Assembly: GCA_902581145.1 (NCBI GenBank)
Contig: CACHNE010000006.1
Location: 1-64,000, forward strand
Source of the DNA: an uncultured Bacteroidota bacterium
GTDB lineage: Bacteria; Bacteroidota; Bacteroidia; Flavobacteriales; Flavobacteriaceae
DNA: 64,000 nucleotides
Direction of reading: 5' to 3'
Numbering within the stretch: position 1 is the stretch's first letter; the number at the start of each line of letters is the position of its first letter. Shown piece by piece: positions 18,456-27,939 of this stretch. The notes beneath the pieces were generated by a model. It had not been told where the DNA came from. It did not search any database and worked only from the letters and a program-made list of their open reading frames with translations. The translations under genes and the position numbers were made by a program.

Positions 18456-18985
18456 TTAAATTCTTTTAAATTTTTATCCTTATCTGAAATAATTAATAGG
18501 TCTTTGTCTACCCCCCAATCAATTTCTAAATGCTTATCATCATATTTGATACCCCTTTCTGATTCTTTGTTATAATATGCATCAACTTTATAATTTACGT
18601 ATGCAAATTCTGTTAAAGTAAGATAGCCATGAGCAAAACCTTTTGGAATTAGCAATGATTTATTACAATTTTCAGATAATTTATAAGAAAAATATTTACC
18701 GTATGTTGGTGAGTCTATCCTAATATCAACAGCGATATCTAAAATTTCACCTCTGACTACAGTTAAAAGTTTAGTTTGAGCAAAAGGTTCAATTTGAAAA
18801 TGAAGCCCTCTCATCACCATATATTTTGATTTTACATTATTTTCTTGACAAAATTTAAATTTTGATTTCAAAGCTGTCTCTATTTCATTAAGTCTAAAAA
18901 CTTCTTTGAATTCACCTCTATTATCAAAAAAAACATTGTGATTTAAAATTAATAAATTATCAAATGTTGTCTTTTCAATCTTCAT
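18449..18985 (-). CDS. rfbC: dTDP-4-dehydrorhamnose 3,5-epimerase
   Basis: A 178-residue cupin-type epimerase acting on dTDP-4-keto-6-deoxyglucose. It shows FDNRGEFKEVFR near residue 20, the catalytic His in MRGLHFQ near 62, DIAVDIR near 85 and the LIPKGFAHGYLTL block near 113. These match RfbC over the full length. It overlaps rfbA by 11 bases and rfbD by 7, so the four rhamnose genes are a tight sub-operon. Confidence 0.93.
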   Translation of the reverse strand: MKIEKTTFDNLLILNHNVFFDNRGEFKEVFRLNEIETALKSKFKFCQENNVKSKYMVMRGLHFQIEPFAQTKLLTVVRGEILDIAVDIRIDSPTYGKYFSYKLSENCNKSLLIPKGFAHGYLTLTEFAYVNYKVDAYYNKESERGIKYDDKHLEIDWGVDKDLLIISDKDKNLKEFKW

Positions 18986-19862
18986 TAATTGCTAAATTAT
19001 TTAAGTACTTACCGTAATCACTATTTATCATAGATTGTGCAATTTCTTTTAGTCTAAATTCATCAATATACCCCCTTCTATATGCAATTTCTTCAATACA
19101 TGCTATCTTTTTAGAATATTTAATTTCATAATCTTTAAAATATTGTGACGCAGAAATCAGGGAATTGTAAGTTCCGGTATCAGTCCAAACTATTTCTGAA
19201 TTTAATCTGATTAGCTTTAACTTATCTTGGTTTAAAAATGAGTTATTAATATCGGTTATTTCTAATTCACCGCGCAAACTTGGCTTTAGATTCTTAGCTA
19301 TTTTTATAGCGTCATTTGTAAAATAATAAAGACCTGTAACTATCAGACTACCAAAATCGGTCTTTGGTTTTTCTATAATCTTTTTTATTTTATTTTTTGA
19401 ATTTAATTCAATAACACCAAAATCATTTGGGTTTTCAACATCAATCCCAAAAATAGTTGAATACCCTTGAGATAAATTAACTTTCGCTTTTTCAAGATTA
19501 TGAATAAAATTATCTCCATGAAAAATATTGTCACCCAAAATTAGACATATATTCTCATGCAAAATGAAATCTGAAGCAATGATTAAAGCTTCAGCAATTC
19601 CGTTTGGATTTTCCTGTATCGCATAAGAAAGTTTAATTCCTAAATTAGTACCGTTCCCCAGAAGTTTTTCAAATTTACTTATATCATTTTTTGTTGAAAT
19701 AATTAATATATCTATTATTCCAGCTTGCATTAGGGTTGATAAAGGATAATAAATCATTGGTTTATCATAAACTGGCAATAATTGTTTTGATACTCCCAAG
19801 GTTAAGGGGTAAAGTCTTGAACCATAACCACCAGCTAATATTATTCCTTTAATAGATTTCAT
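18975..19862 (-). CDS. rfbA: glucose-1-phosphate thymidylyltransferase
   Basis: A 295-residue nucleotidyltransferase that makes dTDP-glucose from dTTP and glucose-1-phosphate. The N-terminal [16 protein letters not shown] followed by [18 protein letters not shown] is the standard signature, and the metal-binding Asp is in [10 protein letters not shown] near residue 110. EKPK and the [10 protein letters not shown] segment near 230 complete the fold. It is the first gene of the rhamnose set and overlaps the UDP-glucuronate decarboxylase gene by 14 bases. Confidence 0.95.
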   Translation of the reverse strand: MKSIKGIILAGGYGSRLYPLTLGVSKQLLPVYDKPMIYYPLSTLMQAGIIDILIISTKNDISKFEKLLGNGTNLGIKLSYAIQENPNGIAEALIIASDFILHENICLILGDNIFHGDNFIHNLEKAKVNLSQGYSTIFGIDVENPNDFGVIELNSKNKIKKIIEKPKTDFGSLIVTGLYYFTNDAIKIAKNLKPSLRGELEITDINNSFLNQDKLKLIRLNSEIVWTDTGTYNSLISASQYFKDYEIKYSKKIACIEEIAYRRGYIDEFRLKEIAQSMINSDYGKYLNNLAINED

Positions 19863-20799
19863 TAACTTCTTTAAAATAACTTATTGTTTTTAGTAACCCA
19901 TTTTCTAAATCAAATTTAGGATTCCAAGCTAACAACTTATTAGCTTTTGAAATATCTGGTTTTCTTTTTTTGGGGTCATCCTTTGGTAAATTTTGATATA
20001 TTATTTTAGAACTTGAATTAGTTAATTTTAAAATTAAAGAGGCTAGGTTATTCACGGAGATCTCAGTAGGATTACCAATATTAATCGGACCTGTAAAATT
20101 TTTTTCAGTATTCATTACTTTTAATAATCCTTGTACCAAATCGTCAATATATTGAAAACTTCTTGTTTGTTTACCATTTCCGTAGATACTGATATCTCTA
20201 TTATTTAAAGCCTGAATTATAAAATTTGACACAACCCTTCCGTCATTAGAACTCATATTTGGCCCATATGTGTTAAATATTCTAACAATCTTTATTCTTA
20301 AATTGTGCTCTCTGTGATAATCCATAAATAATGTTTCTGAACACCTTTTTCCTTCGTCATAACAAGACCTAGGTCCAGTAATATTAACGTTTCCATAGTA
20401 ATTTTCATCCTGTGGGTGAATCAATGGATCACCATAAACTTCACTTGTACTAGCCTGTAAGATTTTTGCATTATTCTTTTTTGCCAAACCAAGAACATTA
20501 ATTGTTCCAATTGTACATGTTTTTATTGTTTTAATAGGATTCATTTTATAGTGGACAGGCGATGCTGGGCATGCTAGATTATAAATTTCGTCTATGTTAT
20601 TTCTGTAATACGGTTTAATAATATCATGATTAACAAATTCAAAATTTTGATTAGTTTCTAGGTTTTTAATATTACTTAGTGATCCAGTGAATAGATTATC
20701 TAAGCAAATAACATTATTTCCACCTTCCAAAAGACGTTTACAAAGGTGTGAACCAATAAACCCAGCCCCACCAGTAACCAAAATTGTTTTACTTTTCAT
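19849..20799 (-). CDS. uxs: UDP-glucuronate decarboxylase (UDP-xylose synthase)
   Basis: A 316-residue extended SDR enzyme of the UXS subgroup, which decarboxylates UDP-glucuronate to UDP-xylose. The N-terminus is [16 protein letters not shown], with DNLFTGS near residue 36, the ACPASPVHY segment near 75 and the catalytic [11 protein letters not shown] near 145. The ACPASPxHY and YDEGKR pieces are characteristic. Its substrate is made by the UDP-glucose dehydrogenase gene immediately upstream (1-base overlap). A 4-keto-pentose or other related product is less likely. Confidence 0.9.
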   Translation of the reverse strand: MKSKTILVTGGAGFIGSHLCKRLLEGGNNVICLDNLFTGSLSNIKNLETNQNFEFVNHDIIKPYYRNNIDEIYNLACPASPVHYKMNPIKTIKTCTIGTINVLGLAKKNNAKILQASTSEVYGDPLIHPQDENYYGNVNITGPRSCYDEGKRCSETLFMDYHREHNLRIKIVRIFNTYGPNMSSNDGRVVSNFIIQALNNRDISIYGNGKQTRSFQYIDDLVQGLLKVMNTEKNFTGPINIGNPTEISVNNLASLILKLTNSSSKIIYQNLPKDDPKKRKPDISKANKLLAWNPKFDLENGLLKTISYFKEVNEIY

Positions 20800-22193
20800 T
20801 AGTGTTTGCCGATACCTTTATAAATAAATCCTATTTTTTCTAACTGGTTTTTTTCAAGAATATTTCGTCCGTCAAAAATAAACGCAGGTTTTTTCATACT
20901 ATCATAAATTTTATGCCAATCATACTTTTTAAACTCATCCCATTCGGTTAAAATTGCAACAGCATGTGAGTTTTTACATGCATCATAAGGGTTATTTAAA
21001 ACACTCAGAAATTCTCTGTTTTTTTTGTCTGATCTTGTCTCAAGATAATTTAAATCAGAATAGATTTGATCTTCTGATACTTTTGGATCAAAAACATCAA
21101 TCTTTGCTAATTCGTCTATCAATAGGTTTGCCACATATATAGCTGCAGATTCTCTTGTGTCGTTTGTATTTTTTTTAAAAGACCAACCCAAAAAACAAAT
21201 TTTTTTATCAGCCACAGTATTGTACAATGAATTCAAAATATTTTTTGCAAATCTTTTCCTTTGATGCTCATTGTATAATATAACCTGATACCAATAATCA
21301 GCAACATTATTTAATCCTAACGATTTTGATATATAAACCAGATTCAAAATATCTTTCTGAAAACAACTACCACCAAAACCAACAGATGTTTTTAAAAATT
21401 TAGGACCAATTCTCGAATCCATGCCAATAGCTTTTGCTACCTCATCAACATCAGCACCTGTATTTTCACATAACTCTGAAATAGAATTAATCGAGGAAAT
21501 TCTTTGGGCTAAAAAAGCGTTAGCTACTAACTTTGATAATTCAGAGGACCACAAGTTAGTTGTTAAAATATTTTCTTTAGGGACCCAGGAGGAATAGATT
21601 TTTAGAAGTGCATCAACTGCGATTTGTCCACTTGTATCTTGCCCACCACCAATCAAAACCCTATCAGGAACTTCTAAATCTCTCATAGCAGTACCCTCTG
21701 CTAAAAATTCTGGGTTTGATAAAATTTCAAATTTAACACCAGAACCTGTTTCGTCTAAAATATTTTTAATTGCAGCCGCCGTCTTCACTGGCAAGGTTGA
21801 TTTTTCAACAACTATCTTATCAGTCTTAGCCACCTCAGCAATTTTTCTCGCACACAATTCAACATATCTAAGGTCAGCTGCCATTCCCTTTCCGTCGCCA
21901 TATGTTTTTGTGGGAGTATTTACCGAGATAAAAATCATTTCAGAGTTGTCTATATTTTTTTCAATTTCAGTTGAAAAAAATAAATTTTTATTTCTCGTTT
22001 CAGAAACTACTTTGTCAAGTCCTGGCTCAAAAACCGGTAATTTTGATAAATCTTTAGAATTCCATAATTCAATTCTTTCCTTGTTGATGTCTACAACTGT
22101 AACATTAATATCTGGATTTTTTTGTGCGATTACAGCCATAGTTGGACCTCCAACATAGCCAGCACCAATACAACAAATGTTTTTTATTTTCAT
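20799..22193 (-). CDS. ugd: UDP-glucose 6-dehydrogenase
   Basis: A 464-residue NAD-dependent dehydrogenase oxidising UDP-glucose to UDP-glucuronate. It starts with [16 protein letters not shown] and has [12 protein letters not shown] near 35, [11 protein letters not shown] near 90, STLPVKTA near 135, [10 protein letters not shown] near 180 and the catalytic Cys in [12 protein letters not shown] near 277. The length and the ISVNTPTK form resemble the longer eukaryote-like UGDs also found in Bacteroidota. UDP-glucuronate then feeds the adjacent UXS and the uronate 4-epimerase. It overlaps the aminotransferase gene by 4 bases. Confidence 0.94.
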   Translation of the reverse strand: MKIKNICCIGAGYVGGPTMAVIAQKNPDINVTVVDINKERIELWNSKDLSKLPVFEPGLDKVVSETRNKNLFFSTEIEKNIDNSEMIFISVNTPTKTYGDGKGMAADLRYVELCARKIAEVAKTDKIVVEKSTLPVKTAAAIKNILDETGSGVKFEILSNPEFLAEGTAMRDLEVPDRVLIGGGQDTSGQIAVDALLKIYSSWVPKENILTTNLWSSELSKLVANAFLAQRISSINSISELCENTGADVDEVAKAIGMDSRIGPKFLKTSVGFGGSCFQKDILNLVYISKSLGLNNVADYWYQVILYNEHQRKRFAKNILNSLYNTVADKKICFLGWSFKKNTNDTRESAAIYVANLLIDELAKIDVFDPKVSEDQIYSDLNYLETRSDKKNREFLSVLNNPYDACKNSHAVAILTEWDEFKKYDWHKIYDSMKKPAFIFDGRNILEKNQLEKIGFIYKGIGKH

Positions 22194-23311
22194 TTAAAAA
22201 ATTTTATAATGTTTTCAATTATGTATTCCTGACTTGAGGTTTCCAACTCAGTATGTATCGGTAACGAAATTACCTCATCAGAAAGTATATCAGTATTCTT
22301 CAAAATTTGGTCATTTCTGTAGGGTTTTTGTTTATGAATCGGAATCGGATAGTATATCATACTAGGAATGGCTAAATCATTTAAATAGGAACTAAAATCA
22401 TCTCTTTTGCCATTCAAAACTCTAAGTGTATATTGATGATATACGTGTTCTGAATTATCAAGAACTTTTGGTGTTACTAATTCGTTGATTCCAGAAAGTG
22501 CTAAATTATAGTTATTCGCCATTATTTTTCTGTTTGAATTATAAGTATCTAAATAATTTAATTTGATATTTAAAATTTCAGCTTGTATAGAATCTAATCT
22601 AGAATTACATCCAATAATTTCGTGATGGTATTTAATTTTTTCACCATGATTTACTGTCATTCTTATTTTTTCCGCAAGGGTGTCATCATTTGTAAAAATT
22701 GCACCTCCATCACCATAGCACCCCAAATTTTTTGACGGGTAAAATGATGTAGTTCCAATATGGCCTAATGTACCCGTAAATTTAATATCTCCATTTGGAA
22801 ATGTATATTTACAACCGATTGCTTGAGCGTTATCTTCAATAATTTTAAGATTATACTTACTAGAAAGTTTAATTATTGCAGCCATATCACAGGATTGACC
22901 ATATAAATGAACAGGAACTATTGCTTTTGTATTTTTATTTATATGTGGTTCAATTAAATCAGCTCTTGTATTAAATGTATCCAAATCAACATCACAAAAA
23001 ACAACTTTAATTCCCAATATGGCAGCAGCTTCAGCGGTTGCGATATATGTCCATGATGGACATATTATTTCATCTCCAGGTTTTAAATCTAATGCCATAA
23101 AAGCAATTTGTAAAGCATCAGTTCCATTTGCACATGGAATTACATTTTTAACATTCAAATAATCTGATAGATTTTCAGAGAATTCCTCAACGATCGGTCC
23201 ATTTACAAATCGACCTGATTCGATTGATGATATAATATTTCTGTCAATTTCATTCTTGATTTTAGAGTATTGACCCATTAAATCAACCATTTGAATATTT
23301 ATTTTTTTCAT
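22190..23311 (-). CDS. DegT/DnrJ/EryC1/StrS-family sugar aminotransferase
   Basis: A 373-residue PLP enzyme that transaminates a keto nucleotide sugar. The PLP lysine is Lys194 in [14 protein letters not shown], and [12 protein letters not shown] (about residues 63-74) and IEDNAQAIG near 158 are conserved cofactor contacts. The set resembles WbpE-type enzymes that act on UDP-3-keto-GlcNAcA. That fits with UDP-ManNAcA/GlcNAcA chemistry and the acetamidino genes further down the operon, although a matching 3-dehydrogenase is not clearly assigned here. It lies 72 bases after upxY and overlaps ugd by 4. Confidence 0.9.
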   Translation of the reverse strand: MKKINIQMVDLMGQYSKIKNEIDRNIISSIESGRFVNGPIVEEFSENLSDYLNVKNVIPCANGTDALQIAFMALDLKPGDEIICPSWTYIATAEAAAILGIKVVFCDVDLDTFNTRADLIEPHINKNTKAIVPVHLYGQSCDMAAIIKLSSKYNLKIIEDNAQAIGCKYTFPNGDIKFTGTLGHIGTTSFYPSKNLGCYGDGGAIFTNDDTLAEKIRMTVNHGEKIKYHHEIIGCNSRLDSIQAEILNIKLNYLDTYNSNRKIMANNYNLALSGINELVTPKVLDNSEHVYHQYTLRVLNGKRDDFSSYLNDLAIPSMIYYPIPIHKQKPYRNDQILKNTDILSDEVISLPIHTELETSSQEYIIENIIKFFK

Positions 23312-23383
23312 TTATTTTTTTTAAAGCTTCGCCAACGTCAGTCACAATTATAACTAACAAAAATAATACTTATTTATTGTTAA

Positions 23384-23845
23384 TTAAGCTAATTTTAGCT
23401 TAACACTATATCCAATAGATTTCAAATAAATCCAAATATTATTATTTGAAATTCTATTAACAATTCCTTTTTCGTTGTTAAAAGATGATAAACTAAAATT
23501 ATCACCAACTTTAATATTCGAAAGATTAGTATTTATCAAATTATAATCTCCATTTAAATATTTTTTTAAAATATCAACTTCTGATTGCCTAACTAATGCC
23601 CTTTTACCTAACCAAAACATATACCTTACAACTCCTGGACATTCAAAAACCCTATTAATATCTTTATCTTCTATATTTACTAGTACGATTGAAGGCATTA
23701 CTGGAACTTGAATTCTTTTTTTACGATCACTCCAAAGTCTAATTTCATTTCTGGTTGGACAATAAGCATTAATTCCCATAGCCAATAACTGTTCCTCAAC
23801 TTTTTTCTCACCTCTTGGTTTTGTGTGTATTACGTACCAATTCAT
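23384..23845 (-). CDS. upxY: UpxY-family transcription antiterminator (NusG paralogue)
   Basis: A 153-residue NusG-like factor. The NGN domain begins at once with WYVIHTKPRGEKKVEEQL and continues through YCPTRNE, VPVMPSIVLVNIE and GVVRYMFWLG (to about residue 95). A KOW-like C-terminal domain follows (KVGDNFSLSSFNNEKGIV). In Bacteroides, UpxY proteins bind RNA polymerase and allow read-through of the long capsule operon in which they are encoded. Here it is the second gene of a run of about 23 kb of polysaccharide genes. It overlaps the regulator gene by 4 bases. No UpxZ-type partner is visible. Confidence 0.9.
   Translation of the reverse strand: MNWYVIHTKPRGEKKVEEQLLAMGINAYCPTRNEIRLWSDRKKRIQVPVMPSIVLVNIEDKDINRVFECPGVVRYMFWLGKRALVRQSEVDILKKYLNGDYNLINTNLSNIKVGDNFSLSSFNNEKGIVNRISNNNIWIYLKSIGYSVKLKLA
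23385..23402. repeat. perfect inverted repeat over the upxY stop codon
   Basis: TAAGCTAA and TTAGCTTA are exact complements around two bases. The element covers the last codons and part of the stop of upxY. It precedes the 72-base space before the aminotransferase gene. It may be a weak RNA hairpin or a chance palindrome in AT-rich DNA; no T run follows. Confidence 0.4.
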
Positions 23846-24354
23846 TTAGATTTTTTATTGTAAAGAATAATTGTGTTTAAATCTGGTTTTTGATTTACAA
23901 GGAAGCTTACTTCTCTTCCAATTTTCTTTTTGATTTTTGATTTAATACTATTTAAATAATCTTCGTTCACGTCTAGACCATTAATAATTATCTCAATATT
24001 TCCACTATCAATTCCCTCTGCATATTCACCAGTCAAAGCAATCTGATCAACATCTCCAATTCGATCAATCACAGTTTCAACAATATCCTCTAAACCCAAA
24101 TGTTGTCTTACAATCTTTTGCAAAACATCGAACATTGGGTGAGATGTATTAGCATTATAAATAATCCTGTTATTTTCTTTTGATTTCAAAAGGTATCCTG
24201 CGTTGGAAAGATTATTTAATTCCTTTCTTATTGAATTGGTAGATTCGTTGAATTCGTTGGCAAGACCATTTAGATATCCATTATTAGCAGCACTAATAAA
24301 GAATTTTATAAGCATCCGTAACCTGGTTTTAGATGTAATTAATGAACCTAGCAT
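23842..24354 (-). CDS. winged-helix regulator with degenerate nucleotidyltransferase-like C-domain
   Basis: A 170-residue protein. Residues about 1-65 form an ArsR-like winged helix (NGLANEFNESTNSIRKELNNL as helix-turn-helix, then YLLKSKENNRIIY as wing). The C-terminal part has ALTGEYAEGIDSGNIEIII near residue 110, which resembles the GSxxxGxxxxxSDIDL core of minimal nucleotidyltransferases but lacks the Ser and both catalytic Asp residues. A pseudo-enzyme domain is therefore likely. Proteins of this layout often precede UpxY in Flavobacteriia. I chose the ATG at 24354; the longer frame begins at TTG. Two palindromic repeats lie 14 and 37 bases upstream, which suggests autoregulation. Confidence 0.8.
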   Translation of the reverse strand: MLGSLITSKTRLRMLIKFFISAANNGYLNGLANEFNESTNSIRKELNNLSNAGYLLKSKENNRIIYNANTSHPMFDVLQKIVRQHLGLEDIVETVIDRIGDVDQIALTGEYAEGIDSGNIEIIINGLDVNEDYLNSIKSKIKKKIGREVSFLVNQKPDLNTIILYNKKSK

Positions 24355-24367
24355 AATATTAAGTAAC

Positions 24368-24405
24368 AAAAGTACTTATTTTTGAGTAAAAAAAGTACTT
24401 ATTTT
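24368..24405. promoter_or_regulatory. tandem palindromic repeats upstream of the polysaccharide operon
   Basis: A 15-bp unit, AAAAGTACTTATTTT, occurs at 24368-24382 and again exactly at 24391-24405. The start-to-start distance is 23 bp, about two helical turns. Each unit contains the palindrome AAGTACTT. The unit nearer the gene overlaps a minus-strand TACTTTTG, which fits the Bacteroidetes -7 pattern TAnnTTTG, but no good -33 TTG is present. The position just upstream of the winged-helix gene makes an operator for that protein the simplest reading. Confidence 0.6.
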
Positions 24406-24461
24406 ATGAAATTAAATATAAAATATGTGTTTAAAATGAAAATTAATCTGAATTACAATGT

Positions 24462-25778
24462 CTAATATCTGTAATCATTAGATTTATACGGACCATTTTT
24501 ATCTACCCCAATATATTTAGACTGAATGTCATCAAGAGTAGTAAGCTCTACACCTAATTTTTCAAGATGTAACTTTGCAACTTTTTCATCTAAGTGTTTT
24601 GGTAATGTATAAACCTTGTTTTCATATTTTGATGAATGGTTCCAAAGTTCAATTTGGGCTAATACTTGATTAGTAAAAGAATTACTCATGACAAAACTTG
24701 GGTGACCTGTAGCACAACCTAGATTGACTAATCTACCCTCAGCTAATACAACGATATCATTACCGTTAACGGTGTATAAATCTACCTGGGGTTTTATTTC
24801 TTTTTTAGTATGACCATAATTTTTATTTAACCAAGCCATATCAATTTCATTATCAAAATGACCAATATTGCATACTATTGCTTTATCCTTCATAGATTTA
24901 AAATGAATATCTTTAACGATATCTCTATTGCCTGTAGCTGTTATGATAATATCTGAATTTTCTATTACTGTTTCTAGCTTTTTGACCTCATACCCATCCA
25001 TTGCTGCTTGTAATGCGCATATGGGGTCTATTTCTGTAACAGTAACAATACTTCCTGCTGATTTAAAAGATGCAGCAGTTCCTTTTCCAACATCTCCATA
25101 GCCACACACAACAACCCTTTTACCAGCCATCATAATATCTGTAGCTCTTCTGACGGCGTCTACAGCACTTTCCTTGCAACCATATTTATTGTCAAACTTA
25201 CTTTTGGTTACTGAGTCATTAACATTAATAGCGGGTAAACTTAATGTTCCCTCTTTCATTCTATCATATAATCTCAATACACCTGTTGTGGTCTCTTCAG
25301 ATAAACCTTTTATTTTTTCTGTAAGCTCTTGATATTTGTCTAAAACCATATTTGTTAAATCCCCGCCATCATCTAAAATCATATTAAGAGGTTTTCTTCC
25401 CTCACCAAAAAACAACGTTTGTTCAATACACCAGTCGAATTCCTCTTCGTTCATTCCTTTCCAAGCATAAACCTGAACACCTGCTGCAGCAATTGCAGCA
25501 GCAGCATGATCTTGTGTTGAAAATATGTTACATGAACTCCAAGTGACCTCAGCACCTAACTCGATCAAAGTTTCAATTAAAACCGCCGTTTGAATAGTCA
25601 TGTGAAGACATCCAGCAATTCTTGCTCCTTTGAGAGGTTTCTCTTTTCTGTATTCTGACCTTAGAGCCATTAAACCTGGCATTTCAGCTTCGGCTAATTT
25701 AATCTCTTCTCTTCCCCATTTTGCCTGGTTAATATCTTTAACCTTGAAAGGCGTGTATTTTACATTACTTTTAATCAT
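24462..25778 (-). CDS. ahcY: adenosylhomocysteinase
   Basis: A 438-residue NAD-dependent hydrolase that splits S-adenosylhomocysteine into adenosine and homocysteine. Visible signatures are [16 protein letters not shown] (residues 56-71), [15 protein letters not shown] near 81, DDGGDLTN near 136, the NAD-binding [11 protein letters not shown] near 222, and the C-terminal lid residues up to YKSNDYRY. The end YKSxxYRY is the conserved Lys-Tyr tail that binds NAD of the partner subunit. It overlaps metK by 4 bases, forming an activated-methyl-cycle pair. Confidence 0.97.
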   Translation of the reverse strand: MIKSNVKYTPFKVKDINQAKWGREEIKLAEAEMPGLMALRSEYRKEKPLKGARIAGCLHMTIQTAVLIETLIELGAEVTWSSCNIFSTQDHAAAAIAAAGVQVYAWKGMNEEEFDWCIEQTLFFGEGRKPLNMILDDGGDLTNMVLDKYQELTEKIKGLSEETTTGVLRLYDRMKEGTLSLPAINVNDSVTKSKFDNKYGCKESAVDAVRRATDIMMAGKRVVVCGYGDVGKGTAASFKSAGSIVTVTEIDPICALQAAMDGYEVKKLETVIENSDIIITATGNRDIVKDIHFKSMKDKAIVCNIGHFDNEIDMAWLNKNYGHTKKEIKPQVDLYTVNGNDIVVLAEGRLVNLGCATGHPSFVMSNSFTNQVLAQIELWNHSSKYENKVYTLPKHLDEKVAKLHLEKLGVELTTLDDIQSKYIGVDKNGPYKSNDYRY

Positions 25779-27031
25779 TGTGCTAATTTAAAAAGTTTTT
25801 TAAGTTTATCTATGTAATCCAATTTTTCCCAGTTGAATAATTCTAACTCAAATTCCACAAATTTATTCTCAGAATTAACAAAAGTTTTTTTGACTTTTTT
25901 TGGTTCTCTACCCATATGACCATAGGATGCAGTTTCCAAATATATAGGCTTTCTTAAATCAAATAATTTTTCAATTGAATAAGGTCTCAAATCAAATAAA
26001 TCTAGAAGTATTTCTGAAATATCGCCGTCAGATAAGTCAACTTTTGAAGTACCGTATGTATTCACATATAATGCTAAAGGTTTTGCTACACCTATTGCAT
26101 AACTAATTTGAACAAGAGCTTCATCACAAATTCCCGCTGCCACTATATTTTTAGCAATATGTCGTGCTGCATAAGCTCCACTTCGATCAACTTTAGAAGG
26201 ATCTTTTCCAGAAAAGGCACCTCCTCCATGTGCACCCTTACCACCGTAAGTATCAACGATAATTTTTCTTCCCGTTAATCCTGTATCTCCATGTGGTCCA
26301 CCAATAACAAACTTGCCTGTCGGATTGATCAAGTATTCAATGTCATTATTGAATAAATTTTTCAAATCAGGATTTTTGCTTAATACTCTTGGAATAAGGA
26401 TGTTAATTATATCAGATTTGATTTTGTTAAGCATTATATCTTCAATATCAAAATCATCATGTTGTGTTGAAACAACAATTGTTTTTATTTTTTGTGGTTT
26501 ATTTTCATCAGAATATTCGATTGTAACTTGTGACTTTGAATCAGGTCTAAGATATTTGATTTCATCACTCTCCCTTCTTAGCAATGCTAATTCTTGCAAT
26601 ATTTTATTAGAAATATCTAAAGCAAGTGGCATGTAGTTCTTTGTTTCATTCGTAGCATAACCAAACATTATACCCTGATCGCCTGCTCCTTGTTCTTGGT
26701 TATTTTCATTGACTATGCCTCGGTTTATATCATCAGATTGCTCGTGAATCATTGAAAGAATTCCACATGATTTATAGTCAAACTTATACTCACTTTTAGT
26801 GTATCCAATTTTCTTTATTACCTCTCTTGCAACTTTCTGAATGTCAACATAGGTCTTTGATTTAACCTCACCTGAAAGGATGACTTGACCTGTAGTAACA
26901 AGTGTCTCACAGGCAACTTTAGAATCTGGGTCAAATGCTAGAAAATTATCCAGTATTGCATCACTGATTTGATCGGCAATTTTGTCTGGATGACCCTCAC
27001 TAACTGATTCAGAAGTAAATAGATAACTCAT
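25775..27031 (-). CDS. metK: S-adenosylmethionine synthase
   Basis: A 418-residue enzyme making SAM from methionine and ATP. The N-terminus [21 protein letters not shown] has the ATP-binding His in [17 protein letters not shown] near residue 117, [21 protein letters not shown] near 262 and [16 protein letters not shown] near 286 are the standard signatures. The ATG at 27031 is used; the extra three codons upstream start at TTG. It overlaps ahcY by 4 bases. I looked for a SAM riboswitch in the 53-base upstream gap and saw none. Confidence 0.97.
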   Translation of the reverse strand: MSYLFTSESVSEGHPDKIADQISDAILDNFLAFDPDSKVACETLVTTGQVILSGEVKSKTYVDIQKVAREVIKKIGYTKSEYKFDYKSCGILSMIHEQSDDINRGIVNENNQEQGAGDQGIMFGYATNETKNYMPLALDISNKILQELALLRRESDEIKYLRPDSKSQVTIEYSDENKPQKIKTIVVSTQHDDFDIEDIMLNKIKSDIINILIPRVLSKNPDLKNLFNNDIEYLINPTGKFVIGGPHGDTGLTGRKIIVDTYGGKGAHGGGAFSGKDPSKVDRSGAYAARHIAKNIVAAGICDEALVQISYAIGVAKPLALYVNTYGTSKVDLSDGDISEILLDLFDLRPYSIEKLFDLRKPIYLETASYGHMGREPKKVKKTFVNSENKFVEFELELFNWEKLDYIDKLKKLFKLAQ

Positions 27032-27084
27032 AGAGAGCAAAAATACTTCTTAACAAATGAAAAAAAAATATAAAATGATAAAAT

Positions 27085-27537
27085 TTATCCTAAATACCCC
27101 TTGATATCAATGTGTAGTGAATCATCTACCATTGATTTCCAAGTATCATCACCATTTTTAATAGACTCTCTAATTTTTGTTGCAGAAATAAACATAGCGC
27201 CACTATCAGCCGGAGGCTGAAACTCATTTATTTCGTAGCCAACTCCCCTGCCGTAATTCACTGACTCAATATCAGGAATTATCATAACCTCTACATCATC
27301 TCCGTGTGCAGCATGATATTTTTTTATCATACTAACTGTTTGTTCAGTTGTGAATGGGTTTCTTTCATCTGGTTCTATATTTCTAACCATGATAAGGGCT
27401 GGAATTCCCTCGTTTAATTTTTGTTTAATTAATTCGATATGACCAAAGTGATATGGTTGGTATCTACCAACAAATATTGCATATTTTTTATCTGCATTTT
27501 TAGTGGGCTCACCACCATGATTTATTTTATTCCACAT
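27085..27537 (-). CDS. NMN adenylyltransferase-like nucleotidyltransferase
   Basis: A 150-residue HxGH-superfamily nucleotidyltransferase. The ATP-binding motif is GRYQPYHFGHIELI (residues 24-37, with His-Phe-Gly-His), and the second ATP signature ISATKIRESI lies near residue 126. This is the plan of NadM/NMNAT enzymes. However, the central part (IPDIESVNYGRGVGYEINEF) is not the usual NMN-binding segment, so the substrate is uncertain. It lies 3 bases after another small nucleotidyltransferase gene, which in turn overlaps cysC. That placement suggests a role tied to activated sulfate or sugar nucleotides rather than NAD synthesis. Confidence 0.7.
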   Translation of the reverse strand: MWNKINHGGEPTKNADKKYAIFVGRYQPYHFGHIELIKQKLNEGIPALIMVRNIEPDERNPFTTEQTVSMIKKYHAAHGDDVEVMIIPDIESVNYGRGVGYEINEFQPPADSGAMFISATKIRESIKNGDDTWKSMVDDSLHIDIKGYLG

Positions 27538-27540
27538 AAT

Positions 27541-27939
27541 TTATATTGATTTAGAAATTAAAGTTTTGAATTTAGTTGTTGACCATCCATGGTCTCTGTT
27601 GAGAAAGTGAATTTTTATATCCAAGTCATCGCCAGTATATTTTTGATTTTTGTAATCATTTCCAAGGAATCTAATATTATAATTTCCCTTCTTAATTAAT
27701 TCGTATAATTCAGATTCGTATGTATAAGTCTTGATGTCGGAAATATACTTTATAGATTCAAGAATTTCAATTCTTTCCTCAAGTGTTAGAATAGGCTTGA
27801 GTTTACTCGGTCTTTCGATTGAAGGATCGGAATGACGAAAGATTGTTAAATGATCACAATTTTGAAAACATTCTTTGAATAATTTGATGTAACCAGGATG
27901 AATTACGTCAAAGTTTCCAGCTGTAAAGCCTTTAATCAT
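27541..27939 (-). CDS. cytidylyltransferase-like protein with HPGY motif
   Basis: A 132-residue protein of the cytidylyltransferase (TagD-like) fold. The N-terminal FTAGNFDVIHPGYIKLFKEC contains His-Pro-Gly-Tyr where most members have HxGH, so the second catalytic His is replaced by Tyr. RPSKLKPILTLEERIEIL near residue 44 and the RDHGWSTT segment near 116 (in place of RTxxxSTT) are conserved pieces of this fold. A subfamily with the HPGY variant is known to exist, with undefined substrate. It overlaps cysC by 8 bases and is followed after 3 bases by an NMNAT-like gene. Confidence 0.7.
   Translation of the reverse strand: MIKGFTAGNFDVIHPGYIKLFKECFQNCDHLTIFRHSDPSIERPSKLKPILTLEERIEILESIKYISDIKTYTYESELYELIKKGNYNIRFLGNDYKNQKYTGDDLDIKIHFLNRDHGWSTTKFKTLISKSI

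Noticed and set aside
1-24400. Insertion sequence or integrative element carrying the sugar genes
   Set aside because: No transposase, integrase, terminal repeats or target duplication were found in the region visible.
24462-27031. ahcY and metK as part of the polysaccharide operon
   Set aside because: They are upstream of the regulator, separated by a 107-base region with operator-like repeats, and encode central one-carbon metabolism.
27032-27084. SAM riboswitch upstream of metK
   Set aside because: The gap is only 53 bases and AT-rich, with no stem structure resembling a known SAM riboswitch.
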